A stretch of DNA of 64,000 bases from Ruania suaedae. Lineage in GTDB: Bacteria > Actinomycetota > Actinomycetes > Actinomycetales > Beutenbergiaceae. Position 1 is the first letter of the stretch. Each line of letters starts with the position of its first letter. The DNA lies in assembly GCF_021049265.1 (NCBI RefSeq), contig NZ_CP088018.1:2728001-2792000 (forward strand), given 5' to 3'. The translations under genes were made by a program, and so were the position numbers. The notes below the pieces were generated by a model, which was not told where the DNA came from, did not search any database, and worked only from the letters and a program-made list of their open reading frames with translations. This document shows positions 17,704 to 26,255 of the stretch, piece by piece.

Positions 17704-17752
17704 ACGGCACGTGCGGCGGGTCTCGAGGCACAAGACCCGCTCCACGTGCCGT
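17704..17752 (-). terminator. Terminator downstream of the Bax inhibitor-1 gene
   Basis: 20-bp inverted repeat with two mismatches (arms 17704-17723 and 17733-17752, ACGGCACGTG outer part) around a 9-nt loop. It begins 22 nt past the stop of the leftward membrane protein gene and 40 nt before the FKBP start. Confidence 0.8.
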
Positions 17753-17774
17753 CCGGCCGGGGTGCGGGAGTCGA

Positions 17775-18662
17775 TCAGTCGCCGCCGCGCAGGATGGCGA
17801 GCAGGCGCAGGAACTCGACGTACAGCCAGATCAGCGTGACGGTGATGCCGAACGCGGCCGCCCAGGCGAACTTGCGCGGGGCGCCGTTGCGCACGCCCTT
17901 GGCGATCATGTCGAAGTCCATGATGAGACTCATCGCGGCCAGGATGATCGCGATGGGGCCGATCAGCAGACCGAACGGGATACCCAGGACGGGCACCTCC
18001 ATGCCACGCAGGCCCCAGGCCGGGACGAAGTCGCTGAAGAACAGCATCGCCCCGAGGTTGACCAGGCAGAACGCCGCGTAGCTGATCACACCGATCATCA
18101 GGATCTTGGTGAACTTCGGCGTCACCCGCACCTTGCCGGACTTGAACAGTGCGAGCGTCACACCGAAGGTCACGAAGGTCGCGAGCACCGCCTGGGCGAC
18201 GATGCCGCCGAACTGGGCCTCGAACACCTTGGAGAGGATGCCGAGGAAGGCTCCTTCGAGAACCGCGTAGGTCAGGATCAGAGCCGGGCTGGGCTCCTTC
18301 TTGAACGCGTTCACCAGGCCGAGGATCAGCCCGCCGACGAGGCCGACGATCATCACCGGCATCGCCAGCGCCGGCGGCACCAGCATCCAGGCCGCCGCGG
18401 CGGCGAGCACGACCACGCCGACGACGCCCGCAGTCTTCATGATCACGTCGTCGTAGGTGAGCCGGCCGGTCTCGCGCGAGCTCGCATCGGGTGCGTAGTA
18501 GGACTGCTCCACACCGGCGAACTGCTGGTCGTAGCTGGTCGGGGTGGCCGTGGTGGCGTACCCGCTGGACTGGGAGCCCTGGGGCACACCGCCGTACGGG
18601 CTCACCGCCGCGGGCTTGCTCTTGCCGAACAGCGAGCTGTTCGACAGGTACGGGTTGCTCAT
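17775..18662 (-). CDS. Bax inhibitor-1/YccA family membrane protein
   Basis: A 295-residue protein: an N-terminal Ser/Gly/Tyr-rich disordered stretch (about 75 residues) and then seven membrane helices. Family features include LTYDDVIMKTAGVVGVVV, LTYAVLEGAFLGILSKVFE, the TPKFTKILMIGVISY segment and the C-terminal GAPRKFAWAAAFGITVTLIWLYVEFLRLLAILR. Actinobacterial members are annotated Bax-inhibitor-1-like and may act as pH-sensitive calcium leak channels. ATG 18662 follows AGGAGG; an ATG seven codons upstream has no such site. Confidence 0.92.
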   Translation of the reverse strand: MSNPYLSNSSLFGKSKPAAVSPYGGVPQGSQSSGYATTATPTSYDQQFAGVEQSYYAPDASSRETGRLTYDDVIMKTAGVVGVVVLAAAAAWMLVPPALAMPVMIVGLVGGLILGLVNAFKKEPSPALILTYAVLEGAFLGILSKVFEAQFGGIVAQAVLATFVTFGVTLALFKSGKVRVTPKFTKILMIGVISYAAFCLVNLGAMLFFSDFVPAWGLRGMEVPVLGIPFGLLIGPIAIILAAMSLIMDFDMIAKGVRNGAPRKFAWAAAFGITVTLIWLYVEFLRLLAILRGGD

Positions 18663-18967
18663 CTCGCCTCCTGATCGCGACATCCGGGCGGCGCGCGTGC
18701 GCCGCTGCGCCGGTGTGGTCCCATCCTACGTGCCCGCCACTGCCGAGCAGCGGGGGCACCGGGACCCTCTGCCTGTCTCAACGCACGTACAGCGGTTGCT
18801 GTTCCCACCGGATGGCACCGGGGCCCGCACTCACCCGGAAGGATGAGACCTCCCCCTCTCGGACGAAGCCGCGCCCCCGGGAAGATCAGCCCCTGGCCGG
18901 TCCCCACGGCACCCGTGCGCGGCCTACGGTGGCATCGTCACCCACACGAGAGCGAGGCAGAGCCCCC
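18663..18967. other. Divergent intergenic region, Bax inhibitor-1 / ABC exporter
   Basis: 305 nt holding the promoters of two divergent transcripts. I see no gene, RNA fold or convincing -35/-10 pair. The only suggestive element is the TACGGT hexamer near 18932, possibly a -10 for the ABC operon. Confidence 0.35.
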
Positions 18968-19927
18968 ATGATCGAGGCACGAGGCCTGACCAAGAGGTAC
19001 GGCGCCAAGACCGCCGTCGACGACATCTCCTTCACCGTCGAGCCCGGCCAGGTCACCGGCTTCCTCGGCCCGAACGGCGCCGGCAAGTCCACCACGATGC
19101 GCATGATCGTGGGACTGGACCGGCCCAGCGCGGGCGAGGTGACGGTGAACGGCAAGCCCTATGCCCAGCACAAGGCACCGCTGCGCGAGGTCGGCGCCCT
19201 GCTGGAGGCCAAGGCGGTGCACACCGGCCGCAGCGCCGAGAACCACCTGCGCGCCCTCGCCGCCACGCACGGGGTCGGTCGCAAGCGGGTCGAGGAGGTC
19301 GTCGAGATGACCGGCCTCGGGGCCGTCGCCCGCAAGCGAGCAGGAGGCTTCTCGCTCGGCATGGGCCAGCGGCTCGGGATCGCCTCGGCGATGCTCGGCG
19401 ATCCCCGCACCCTCATCCTGGACGAGCCCGTCAACGGCCTCGACCCCGACGGCGTGCGCTGGGTGCGCACGATGGTGCGCTACCTGGCCGACGAGGGCCG
19501 CACCGTCTTCCTCTCCTCACACCTGATGAGCGAGATGGCCATCACCGCCGACCGGCTCATCGTCATCGGCCGCGGAAAGATCGTCGCCACCGGGGACGTG
19601 CAGGACGTCATCGACTCCGCCACCAAGTCCACCGTGCGCGTACGCACCCCCCGCGCGAGCGACCTGGCGGCTCGGCTGCAGTCCGATGGCGTCACCGTGA
19701 CCTCCGTGGAGCCCTCGCTCCTCGACGTCGACGGTCTCACCGCCCCGCAGATCGGCGACGCCGCCCTAGCCGCCGGCATCGTGCTGCACGAGCTCACCCC
19801 GCAGAGCGCCTCGCTGGAGGACGCCTTCATGACCCTGACGGCCGGCGACGTCGAGTACACCTCGGGCGCCGTGCCCGAGCACCAGACCACCGACACCACC
19901 TCCGTCTCCGAAGGAGCGAACCGATGA
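18968..19927 (+). CDS. ABC transporter ATP-binding protein (DrrA/CcmA-like exporter subunit)
   Basis: A 319-residue ATPase with Walker A GFLGPNGAGKSTTMRM, Q-loop region REVGALLEAKAVHTGRS, signature FSLGMGQRLGIASAM (LGMGQ form) and Walker B LILDEPVNGLDPDG, followed by the SSHLMSEM switch. A C-terminal extension of about 90 residues (TVRVRTPRASDLAARL...SLEDAFMTLT) is typical of two-component exporters of drugs, lantibiotics or lipids. The stop overlaps the permease start by 4 nt. Confidence 0.94.
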   Translation: MIEARGLTKRYGAKTAVDDISFTVEPGQVTGFLGPNGAGKSTTMRMIVGLDRPSAGEVTVNGKPYAQHKAPLREVGALLEAKAVHTGRSAENHLRALAATHGVGRKRVEEVVEMTGLGAVARKRAGGFSLGMGQRLGIASAMLGDPRTLILDEPVNGLDPDGVRWVRTMVRYLADEGRTVFLSSHLMSEMAITADRLIVIGRGKIVATGDVQDVIDSATKSTVRVRTPRASDLAARLQSDGVTVTSVEPSLLDVDGLTAPQIGDAALAAGIVLHELTPQSASLEDAFMTLTAGDVEYTSGAVPEHQTTDTTSVSEGANR

Positions 19928-20793
19928 CCGCCGCAGCAGCCACCGAGGCCAGGACCGCCCGTCACGGCGATGCGCTGGCAGGTGCCCACGTGAGCTTCGG
20001 GCGCGTGCTGCGCTCGGAGTGGATCAAGTTCACGAGCCTGCGCTCGACCGCATGGACCATGTCCATCACCGTCCTGGTGATGGTCGGCTTCGCGCTGCTC
20101 TCGGTGTGGGGCATCACCCAGATCCTCTCCAACCCGGAGATGGCTGCCGGTCCCGGTGGCGAGCCGCTCGTCCCCGGGGAGAACGAGAGCGCCTTCATGG
20201 CCACGATGATCGCCAGCAGCTACGTGATGGCGCAGATCGTGGTGGCGGTCTGGGGGGTGCTCGTGGTCTCCGGTGAGTACAGCACCGGTCAGATCCGTTC
20301 GACCCTCGCCGCCGTGCCCAAGCGCCTGCCGGTGCTCGCCGCCAAGGGCGTCCTCGTGGCGCTGACCTCGTTCGTGGTCGGCACCCTGGGCACGGTGCTG
20401 TCGGTGCTCGCAGTGACCCCGATGCTGAACTCGAACGACCTCGCGCTCGACCTCGGCGACTCCGAGACGCTGCGCATCCTTCTCGGGGCCCCGCTGTACC
20501 TGGCGGCCATCGCCCTGCTCGCGCTCGGCTTCGGCTCCCTGCTGCGCCACTCCGCCGGTGGGATCGCCTCGGTCCTCGGGCTGCTCATCGTGCTCCCCGC
20601 ACTGTCGGCCATCCCGCTCGACTGGGTGGGCGACATCGCGCCGTACTTCCCCGGCGCCGCGGGCGAGCGCATCGTCGCCGAGAACAACCCCGACGCCGTG
20701 CTCGGCCCCTGGCAGGGCTTCGGAGTCCTGGGGATCTACGTGGCCGTCATCCTGGCGGCCGCCGCAGTGCTGTTGCGTCGGAGGGACGCCTGA
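19924..20793 (+). CDS. ABC transporter permease (ABC-2 type)
   Basis: A 289-residue protein with six predicted membrane helices and a long extracytoplasmic loop after the first (SNPEMAAGPGGEPLVPGENES). The sequence VSGEYSTGQIRSTLAAVPKRLPVLAAKGV is the conserved cytoplasmic coupling region of ABC-2 permeases. Together with the preceding ATPase it forms an exporter; the following two-component system probably controls it. Substrate unknown. Confidence 0.92.
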   Translation: MTAAAATEARTARHGDALAGAHVSFGRVLRSEWIKFTSLRSTAWTMSITVLVMVGFALLSVWGITQILSNPEMAAGPGGEPLVPGENESAFMATMIASSYVMAQIVVAVWGVLVVSGEYSTGQIRSTLAAVPKRLPVLAAKGVLVALTSFVVGTLGTVLSVLAVTPMLNSNDLALDLGDSETLRILLGAPLYLAAIALLALGFGSLLRHSAGGIASVLGLLIVLPALSAIPLDWVGDIAPYFPGAAGERIVAENNPDAVLGPWQGFGVLGIYVAVILAAAAVLLRRRDA

Positions 20794-20807
20794 GCACTGC
20801 CGGAGGG

Positions 20808-20842
20808 CCGACGCCGGCGGGTCTCCACCCGCCGGCGTCCGG
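20808..20842 (+). promoter_or_regulatory. GC-rich hairpin between permease and histidine kinase genes
   Basis: Perfect 12-bp stem GACGCCGGCGGG / CCCGCCGGCGTC (20810-20821, 20828-20839) with loop TCTCCA, extendable with one bulge. It falls inside the 68-nt gap between the exporter permease stop and the kinase start, in the same transcript direction. It could be an intra-operon attenuator that lowers kinase/regulator expression relative to the exporter. Confidence 0.55.
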
Positions 20843-20861
20843 CCTGCCCGGTCTGACCGGC

Positions 20862-22169
20862 ATGTCCGATCGGGGCGACCAGGGCCTGATGCTCGAGGAC
20901 CACCTCCGGCGCGGACCGGTCCGCCGCTACTTCGCCGCCCATCCGGTCGCGATGGACGTGGTCGTCGTCGTGATCTTCCTGCTGCCGCACGCCATCCTGC
21001 GTGCCGTCATCGAGCCGCGGCTGGCGCCCTACCTCGCACTCGCCGCGGCCGCCGTCGTGCTCCTGTGGCGGCGGCGCCGGCCACGATCCGTGTTCGTCGC
21101 TCTCACCGCGCTCATCGGCGTCCACATCGCCGTCGCGGGGGACACCGGCGGGATCGAGGTGGCGCTGGCGTTCTCGCTGTACACGCTCGTCACCGCTCGC
21201 GGCCCCAGGACCGGCTGGCTCGCCCTGGCCGTCGCGACCCTCGCCAGCTCGACGGCGCTGCTGCTGTGGGGTGACCCGATCGGGGATGCGGTCACCGCTG
21301 CCGGCGATACCCCGCTGCTCGAGCGCGCCCCCTCCATCGCCGGAGCCCTCGTCGGCATCCTTCTCACGCTCCTGGTAGCCCTCGCCATCGGCGTCAGTGT
21401 CCGCAGCCGCCGCGATCAGCTGCAGCGTCTCATCGACCAGGCCAACCAGTACCGGCTGGAGCGGGACCAGCGAGTGCAGCTCGCGACGGCCACCGAACGC
21501 GCCCGCATCGCACGGGAGATGCACGACGTCGTCGCACACAGCCTCTCGGTGATGGTGGCCCTGGCCGACGGCGCACGCGCCAGTGCGGTCAAGGCGCCCG
21601 AACGCAGTGCCGACGCCCTGACCGAGCTCTCCCGGACGGGCCGTTCCGCGCTCGGCGACATGCGGCGCATCCTCGGGGTGCTGCGGGAGGAGGACGCGCG
21701 AGCCGCGATGCAGCCGCAGCCCGCCGCACCCGCGCTGGAGGATCTGGTGGCGCAGTTCCGTGCGGCCGGGCTGGACGTCTCCGTCAGCCACACCGGCCCG
21801 CCGCTGCCGGGCGACGCCGCCCTACAGCTGACCGTCTACCGCATCGTGCAGGAAGGGCTGACGAACGTGCTGCGCTACGCCCCCCGCGCACGCCGGATCA
21901 CCGTGGCCGTCGCACGCGCTCACGCCGAGGTGACCATCACGATGCGCAACAGTCGCCCGGACTCCCCTGCCGAACGCCGTCCGGGCCACGGACAGGGTCT
22001 GATCGGCATGCGCGAACGGGCCGCCACCTACGGCGGTACCGTCACCGCAGGGCCGGACGAGACCGGTGGCTGGCGCACCCAGGCCACCCTCGTCCTGGAT
22101 GAGGCCGAGCCGGAGAGCCGGCGCGGCACGAGCAGCGCTGCCGGAACGGACAGGACGGGTGGGTCATGA
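20862..22169 (+). CDS. NarL-family sensor histidine kinase
   Basis: A 435-residue kinase. The N-terminal half has about five membrane helices ([15 protein letters not shown] through [17 protein letters not shown]) with no large extracytoplasmic sensor domain. The HisKA_3 dimerisation domain has phospho-acceptor His221 in [18 protein letters not shown]. The HATPase follows with [11 protein letters not shown] and [18 protein letters not shown]. Such intramembrane-sensing kinases often watch membrane damage and drive exporter genes. Its stop overlaps the response regulator start by 4 nt. Confidence 0.94.
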   Translation: MSDRGDQGLMLEDHLRRGPVRRYFAAHPVAMDVVVVVIFLLPHAILRAVIEPRLAPYLALAAAAVVLLWRRRRPRSVFVALTALIGVHIAVAGDTGGIEVALAFSLYTLVTARGPRTGWLALAVATLASSTALLLWGDPIGDAVTAAGDTPLLERAPSIAGALVGILLTLLVALAIGVSVRSRRDQLQRLIDQANQYRLERDQRVQLATATERARIAREMHDVVAHSLSVMVALADGARASAVKAPERSADALTELSRTGRSALGDMRRILGVLREEDARAAMQPQPAAPALEDLVAQFRAAGLDVSVSHTGPPLPGDAALQLTVYRIVQEGLTNVLRYAPRARRITVAVARAHAEVTITMRNSRPDSPAERRPGHGQGLIGMRERAATYGGTVTAGPDETGGWRTQATLVLDEAEPESRRGTSSAAGTDRTGGS

Positions 22170-22840
22170 TCTCGGTGCTCCTGGTCGACGACCAGTCGCT
22201 GTTGCGGATGGGCTTCTCGATGGTGCTCGACGCCGAGGACGACCTGACCGTCGTCGGTGAGGCCGCCGACGGCGCCACCGGTGCGCGGATGGCCCGCGAA
22301 CTCCGGCCGGACGTGGTCCTGATGGACGTCCGGATGCCCGGCACGAACGGGATCGAGGCGACCGAGCGGATCGTCGCCGACCGGCCCGAGACCAGGGTGA
22401 TCATCCTCACCACCTTCGACCTGGACGAGTACGCCTTCGCCGGGCTGCGTGCCGGGGCGAGCGGGTTCCTCCTCAAGGACACCGACCCGGAGGAGCTCGT
22501 GGCCGCCATCCGGACCGTGCACGCCGGTGATGCGGTGGTCTCGCCCAGGATCACGCGGAGGATGCTCGAGATGTTCGCGACCTCACTACCCTCCGAGCCT
22601 GCGCCGGTGGACTCCCAGCACGCCGCTCCGGGCCGGCCGGGTGGGCTCACCGAGCGCGAGCACGAAGTGCTCCTGGCGATCGCCGAGGGCCTGTCCAACG
22701 GTGAGATCGCCACGCGGCTGTACGTCTCGGAGGCGACAGTGAAGACTCATGTGGGTAAAGTGCTTGCGAAACTCGGGTTGCGGGATCGTGTGCAGGCTGT
22801 CGTCTACGCCTATGAGAACGGTGTGATCCGCCCCGCATGA
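22166..22840 (+). CDS. NarL/LuxR-family response regulator
   Basis: A 224-residue regulator. The receiver domain has Asp8-Asp9 in [10 protein letters not shown], phospho-acceptor Asp54 in [13 protein letters not shown] and Lys in [12 protein letters not shown]. The LuxR-type HTH follows ([58 protein letters not shown]). It is translationally coupled to the kinase; the natural target is the exporter operon it belongs to. Confidence 0.96.
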   Translation: MISVLLVDDQSLLRMGFSMVLDAEDDLTVVGEAADGATGARMARELRPDVVLMDVRMPGTNGIEATERIVADRPETRVIILTTFDLDEYAFAGLRAGASGFLLKDTDPEELVAAIRTVHAGDAVVSPRITRRMLEMFATSLPSEPAPVDSQHAAPGRPGGLTEREHEVLLAIAEGLSNGEIATRLYVSEATVKTHVGKVLAKLGLRDRVQAVVYAYENGVIRPA

Positions 22841-22865
22841 ACAGCGCGTGCAGGAAAGGGCATTG

Positions 22866-23414
22866 ATGGGTGAGCAGGTCCGCCAGGGGCCGGTCGGCGT
22901 CCGCGAGGCAGGGCCGGAGGATGCCGAGTTCCTCGTGGACATGCTCCTCGCTGCCATCAACTGGACCGGCGAGGACCGCTACACGCGGAAGCAGATCCTC
23001 AAGGACAAGTCCACCTCCGGCTACGTCGCCGGATGGCAGCGCGACGGTGACCTCGGGGTGATCGCCGTGGATCTGGCCGGACCGAACGGTCTGCAGATCC
23101 CGATCGGCGCCGCCTGGGTGCGCCGGTTCCCGGCGCGCAACCCCGGTTTCGGTTTCGTCGCCGAGGACGTCCCGGAGCTGTCGATGGCCGTCATCAGCCA
23201 CCACCGGGGCCGCGGGATCGGCTCCGGCCTGCTCCGCGCCCTCGCCACCCGGCTGCAGACCGCCGGGATCCCCCGGATCAGCCTGAGCGTCGAGCACGGC
23301 AACCGGGCCAGGGCGCTGTACGAACGACTCGGATTCACCACCTTCGCCGAGGGCGAGACCGCCACGACGATGGTGGCCGACGTCGCGTCCCTGACTCAGT
23401 CGGTGCGTTCGTAG
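22866..23414 (+). CDS. GNAT family N-acetyltransferase
   Basis: A 182-residue acetyltransferase. The acetyl-CoA binding motif A is MAVISHHRGRGIGSGLLRALATRL, and motif B is ISLSVEHGNRARALYERLGFTTFAEGE. The N-terminal VREAGPEDAEFLVDMLLAAINW is typical. ATG 22866 follows AGGAAAGG; a GTG at 22848 would add six residues. It overlaps the convergent lipoprotein gene by 19 nt at their 3' ends. Substrate unknown. Confidence 0.9.
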   Translation: MGEQVRQGPVGVREAGPEDAEFLVDMLLAAINWTGEDRYTRKQILKDKSTSGYVAGWQRDGDLGVIAVDLAGPNGLQIPIGAAWVRRFPARNPGFGFVAEDVPELSMAVISHHRGRGIGSGLLRALATRLQTAGIPRISLSVEHGNRARALYERLGFTTFAEGETATTMVADVASLTQSVRS

Positions 23415-24256
23415 ACCACCTCACGCTCCTCCACGCGGACCACGAACCTGCCCACCACCTGCCGCGTGCTCGTGACGGCATAGACCACCTGCGCGTCCGG
23501 CTCCTCCGCGGCCTCGGGTGAGGGCGGCAGCACCACCTGGACGAGGTCGACGCGGTCCGCGTCGGCGACCACCGACCGCAACACCTCGAGCTCGGTGCGA
23601 TCGGTGCTGCTACCCCCGGAGAGGTCGGCCAGCGCCGCCCAGCGCTCCTCCTCGAGCAGCTGCAGGAAACGGCGCACCGCGCCGGTGGGTGAGGACAGCC
23701 CGGCCCCGGAGTCGACCACGGCCCGGCCGTCCTCCTCCTGCCAGGGCGCGAGCATCGTCAGCGTGCCGCCATCCCACACGGCGAGGTAGTCGGCGCTGGT
23801 GACACGCGTGGGCGAGTCCGGCCGGTTGACCTCGGTGTCCACCCGCACCCGTGCCACCGGATCGCCCTGGTAGGCACCGACGATCTCGGCGCTGCGCACC
23901 TCCACCTGCACCTGCCGCGCCTCCTCCTGTGCCGACCATGCGTGGGCCAGGGCTGCCGCGACCGCCGTCGGCTGCTCCCCCAGGTCGAGGGCCTCGGCCA
24001 GCTCGGTGGCAGCGATCGCCGGGGCGGCGCCGCCGGAGACGATCTGCGTGGCCGCGGCATCGGTCCCGAACGCGCGCGCCACCTCCGTCAGCAGATCCAC
24101 CACGTCCTCGGTGACGGCACCGGTGGAGGTGGTGGCCCCGCCCGGAGCATCCACCGGGTGCACCGGATCCGGGGCGCACGCCGCCATCGCCGCGAGCGAG
24201 GCCGTGAGCACGACGGCGGTGCACGCGCGCCGCCAGGTCGGCAGGGGTGGTGGCAT
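23396..24256 (-). CDS. Predicted secreted lipoprotein, unknown function
   Basis: A 286-residue protein with a lipoprotein signal: charged start, hydrophobic core CTAVVLTASLAAMAAC and lipobox cysteine Cys27. The mature part has alternating helical and beta segments (VTEDVVDLLTEVARAFGT; GAVRRFLQLLEEERWAALADLSG), the second reminiscent of NTF2-like or DUF4878 folds in which a Leu-rich helix precedes a beta sheet. It is divergent from the Ser/Thr kinase, sharing a 114-nt promoter region. I do not recognise the family. Confidence 0.8.
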   Translation of the reverse strand: MPPPLPTWRRACTAVVLTASLAAMAACAPDPVHPVDAPGGATTSTGAVTEDVVDLLTEVARAFGTDAAATQIVSGGAAPAIAATELAEALDLGEQPTAVAAALAHAWSAQEEARQVQVEVRSAEIVGAYQGDPVARVRVDTEVNRPDSPTRVTSADYLAVWDGGTLTMLAPWQEEDGRAVVDSGAGLSSPTGAVRRFLQLLEEERWAALADLSGGSSTDRTELEVLRSVVADADRVDLVQVVLPPSPEAAEEPDAQVVYAVTSTRQVVGRFVVRVEEREVVYERTD

Positions 24257-24370
24257 CGACGGCTCCTCAGATCGGCGGACGGTCCTTCGCCTCCCAACGT
24301 ATCCAACCTCGGCGCCGTAGGATCGCAGGGCGCACCATGGCCACGGCGCACCGTCGGGGAGGAGGACCAC

Positions 24371-26116
24371 ATGCGCGACCTCGACCCGCCGTCGATCCCT
24401 GGCTTCCGGCCGCTGCGCGCCCTGGGTCACGGTGGCTTCTCCGACGTCTACCTGTACGAGCAGCAGATGCCCCGGCGTCAGGTGGCCATCAAGGTGTTGC
24501 GTACCGAGTCCCTCACCCCGGCTGTACGAGCCCGGTTCGCCACCGAGGCGCATCTGATGGCGCGCCTGTCCGGTCACACCGGGATCGCCGACATCCTGGC
24601 TGCCGATGTGGACGAGGCCGGCGAGCCGTACCTGGTGATGGAGCACTGCCCCGGCGGCAGCCTGGGCGACGTCTACCGCACCCGGTCCATGTCCGTGGCG
24701 GAGGTGCTGCGCCTCGGCGTCCGCCTGGCGTGCGCGCTGGAGTCAGCCCACCGACAGGGCATCGTGCACCGCGACGTCAAACCGGCGAACATCCTGCTCA
24801 CCGAGTACGGCGTGGCCGTCCTCGCGGACTTCGGGATCTCCACCGTCGACGACGCCTTCCCCGGTTCCGCGAGCACGCGACTCGAGCTGGACCTGCAGGA
24901 GGAGGCGAGCTCCGCCGTCGGGATGAGCCTGCCCTGGGCGGCGCCGGAGGCGCTGGCCCGGCCGCCGGTCTCCGACGCGCGGTCGGACCAGTACGGGCTG
25001 GCGGCCACGCTCTACTCGCTGCTGGAGAGCCGTTCCCCGCACGAGGTCCCCGGCGGCCCCAACGGATCGGCGCACCTGACGGGGCGCATCCGCAGCGGCT
25101 TCATCGCGGCGATGGCCCGCACGGACGTGCCGGAATCGCTGCAGACCGTGCTCCGTGCCGCCATGTCCTACGACCCGGGCGCTCGCTACGAGTCCTGTCT
25201 CGCGCTGGCGCTCGCCCTACAGCAGGTGCAGCGCGAGATCGGTGAGAGCGTCACCGCGCTGGAGGTGCCGCTGAGCGCCGGTCCGCTGCCGGGACGTGCC
25301 GATCCGATGCCGACCATCGTTCCCGGCCACGACCCCGCCCGGGAAGCGGCCCGCTCCGACGGCGGCCCGAGTGGTCCGGGCGGTCCGGGCGGTCCGGGCG
25401 GTCCGGCCCCGTGGCCCACCGCGGAGCCGGGCGAGAGCACCTGGGTCCCGGCCGAGCATCCCGCGGGGACCGCTGCCGCCCCGGGGGGTGTCTCGTCCCA
25501 ACAGGTCACGAACGCCGGCGCCCCGGCCGGTGCGGCGCCGGTCACCGCCATGGCGCCCCCGGTCATGCCGGCGGTCGCACCCGCGGCCCGGACCGCGGGG
25601 CGCGTCGCCCTCATCGCCGCCGTCACCTTCGTGGTGCTGGCGTTCGTCGCGGGCGGCAGCATGCTGGTCGACTGGATCTCCATGCCTCACTTCACCGGGC
25701 GCGCCGTCGACAACGCCGAGGTGAGCCGGACGGCGGCGGGCGCCTACGAGGTGAGCGTTCCCGAGGGCCTGGAGGCACCCGAGCAACTCGAGAGCCGCAT
25801 CCTGGAGAGCCCGGTGGACGCCGCGGAACCGGCGCTCGAGGGGGCCGACGAGGCCGTCGTCTCGGTGGACACCGCCCGCTGGACCCCGGGCGGCACGGTC
25901 GTGCTGAACCCGCGCGAGGGCGAGACGGCAGGCACGCTCCAGCGCATGGACGCCGAGACGTTGCGCGGTGCGCTGGCCCTGGGCCCGGACGAGGAGATCT
26001 CCGCCGGCTCGGTGGTCCTCGCCGCCGCGCCCGCCGCCTACTTCGTGAACGTCACTCCCGAGCTGGGCGTGAGCGCCAGCGAATCCACCCTGGTCCTGGT
26101 CTCGATCGTGGAGTGA
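24371..26116 (+). CDS. Transmembrane Ser/Thr protein kinase (PknB-like, Hanks type)
   Basis: A 581-residue kinase. The kinase domain (about 10-270) shows the glycine loop ALGHGGFSDVYLYE, Lys41 (VAIKVL), Glu59, HRDVKPANILL with Asp135/Asn140 and DFGIS with Asp153. The activation segment is followed by WAAPEAL. A Gly/Pro/Ala linker (about 285-405) with a GPGG repeat leads to one membrane helix (VALIAAVTFVVLAFVAGGSMLV, about 411-433) and a roughly 150-residue extracytoplasmic domain. That domain is not PASTA, LRR or NHL and I do not recognise it. ATG 24371 follows GGAGGACC. Confidence 0.93.
   Translation: MRDLDPPSIPGFRPLRALGHGGFSDVYLYEQQMPRRQVAIKVLRTESLTPAVRARFATEAHLMARLSGHTGIADILAADVDEAGEPYLVMEHCPGGSLGDVYRTRSMSVAEVLRLGVRLACALESAHRQGIVHRDVKPANILLTEYGVAVLADFGISTVDDAFPGSASTRLELDLQEEASSAVGMSLPWAAPEALARPPVSDARSDQYGLAATLYSLLESRSPHEVPGGPNGSAHLTGRIRSGFIAAMARTDVPESLQTVLRAAMSYDPGARYESCLALALALQQVQREIGESVTALEVPLSAGPLPGRADPMPTIVPGHDPAREAARSDGGPSGPGGPGGPGGPAPWPTAEPGESTWVPAEHPAGTAAAPGGVSSQQVTNAGAPAGAAPVTAMAPPVMPAVAPAARTAGRVALIAAVTFVVLAFVAGGSMLVDWISMPHFTGRAVDNAEVSRTAAGAYEVSVPEGLEAPEQLESRILESPVDAAEPALEGADEAVVSVDTARWTPGGTVVLNPREGETAGTLQRMDAETLRGALALGPDEEISAGSVVLAAAPAAYFVNVTPELGVSASESTLVLVSIVE
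25373..25406 (+). repeat. 9-bp in-frame tandem repeat in the kinase linker
   Basis: About 3.8 copies of GGTCCGGGC encode the GPGGPGGPGG linker of the Ser/Thr kinase. The unit is a multiple of three, so slipped-strand changes would alter linker length without breaking the frame. Confidence 0.85.
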
Positions 26117-26134
26117 GCGGCCAGGGCGCGCACG

Positions 26135-26208
26135 TGCCCCCACAGGGACTCGAACCCTGACTGTGCCGATTTTAAGTCGGCTGCCTCTGCCGATTGGGCT
26201 ATGGGGGC
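26135..26208 (-). tRNA. tRNA with UAA anticodon (tRNA-Leu by codon), short variable arm
   Basis: A full cloverleaf reads 5'-to-3' on the minus strand. Acceptor GCCCCCA pairs TGGGGGC, the D arm contains AATCGGCAGA, anticodon stem GCCGA/TCGGC flanks loop CTTAAAA, the variable loop is 5 nt (ACAGT) and the T arm CAGGG-TTCGAGT-CCCTG is perfect. Discriminator is A; CCA is not encoded. The anticodon TAA reads UUA leucine codons. However, leucine tRNAs normally have a long class II variable arm, absent here. Confidence 0.9.
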
Positions 26209-26255
26209 GGGGCCGTGACGATCCTATGCCGTTCCGGCGCCCACCCCAGGGAGCA

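Noticed and set aside
25373-25406. Short tandem repeat considered as a CRISPR or VNTR array
   Set aside because: No spacers and it is wholly inside a coding linker; kept only as a coding microsatellite.
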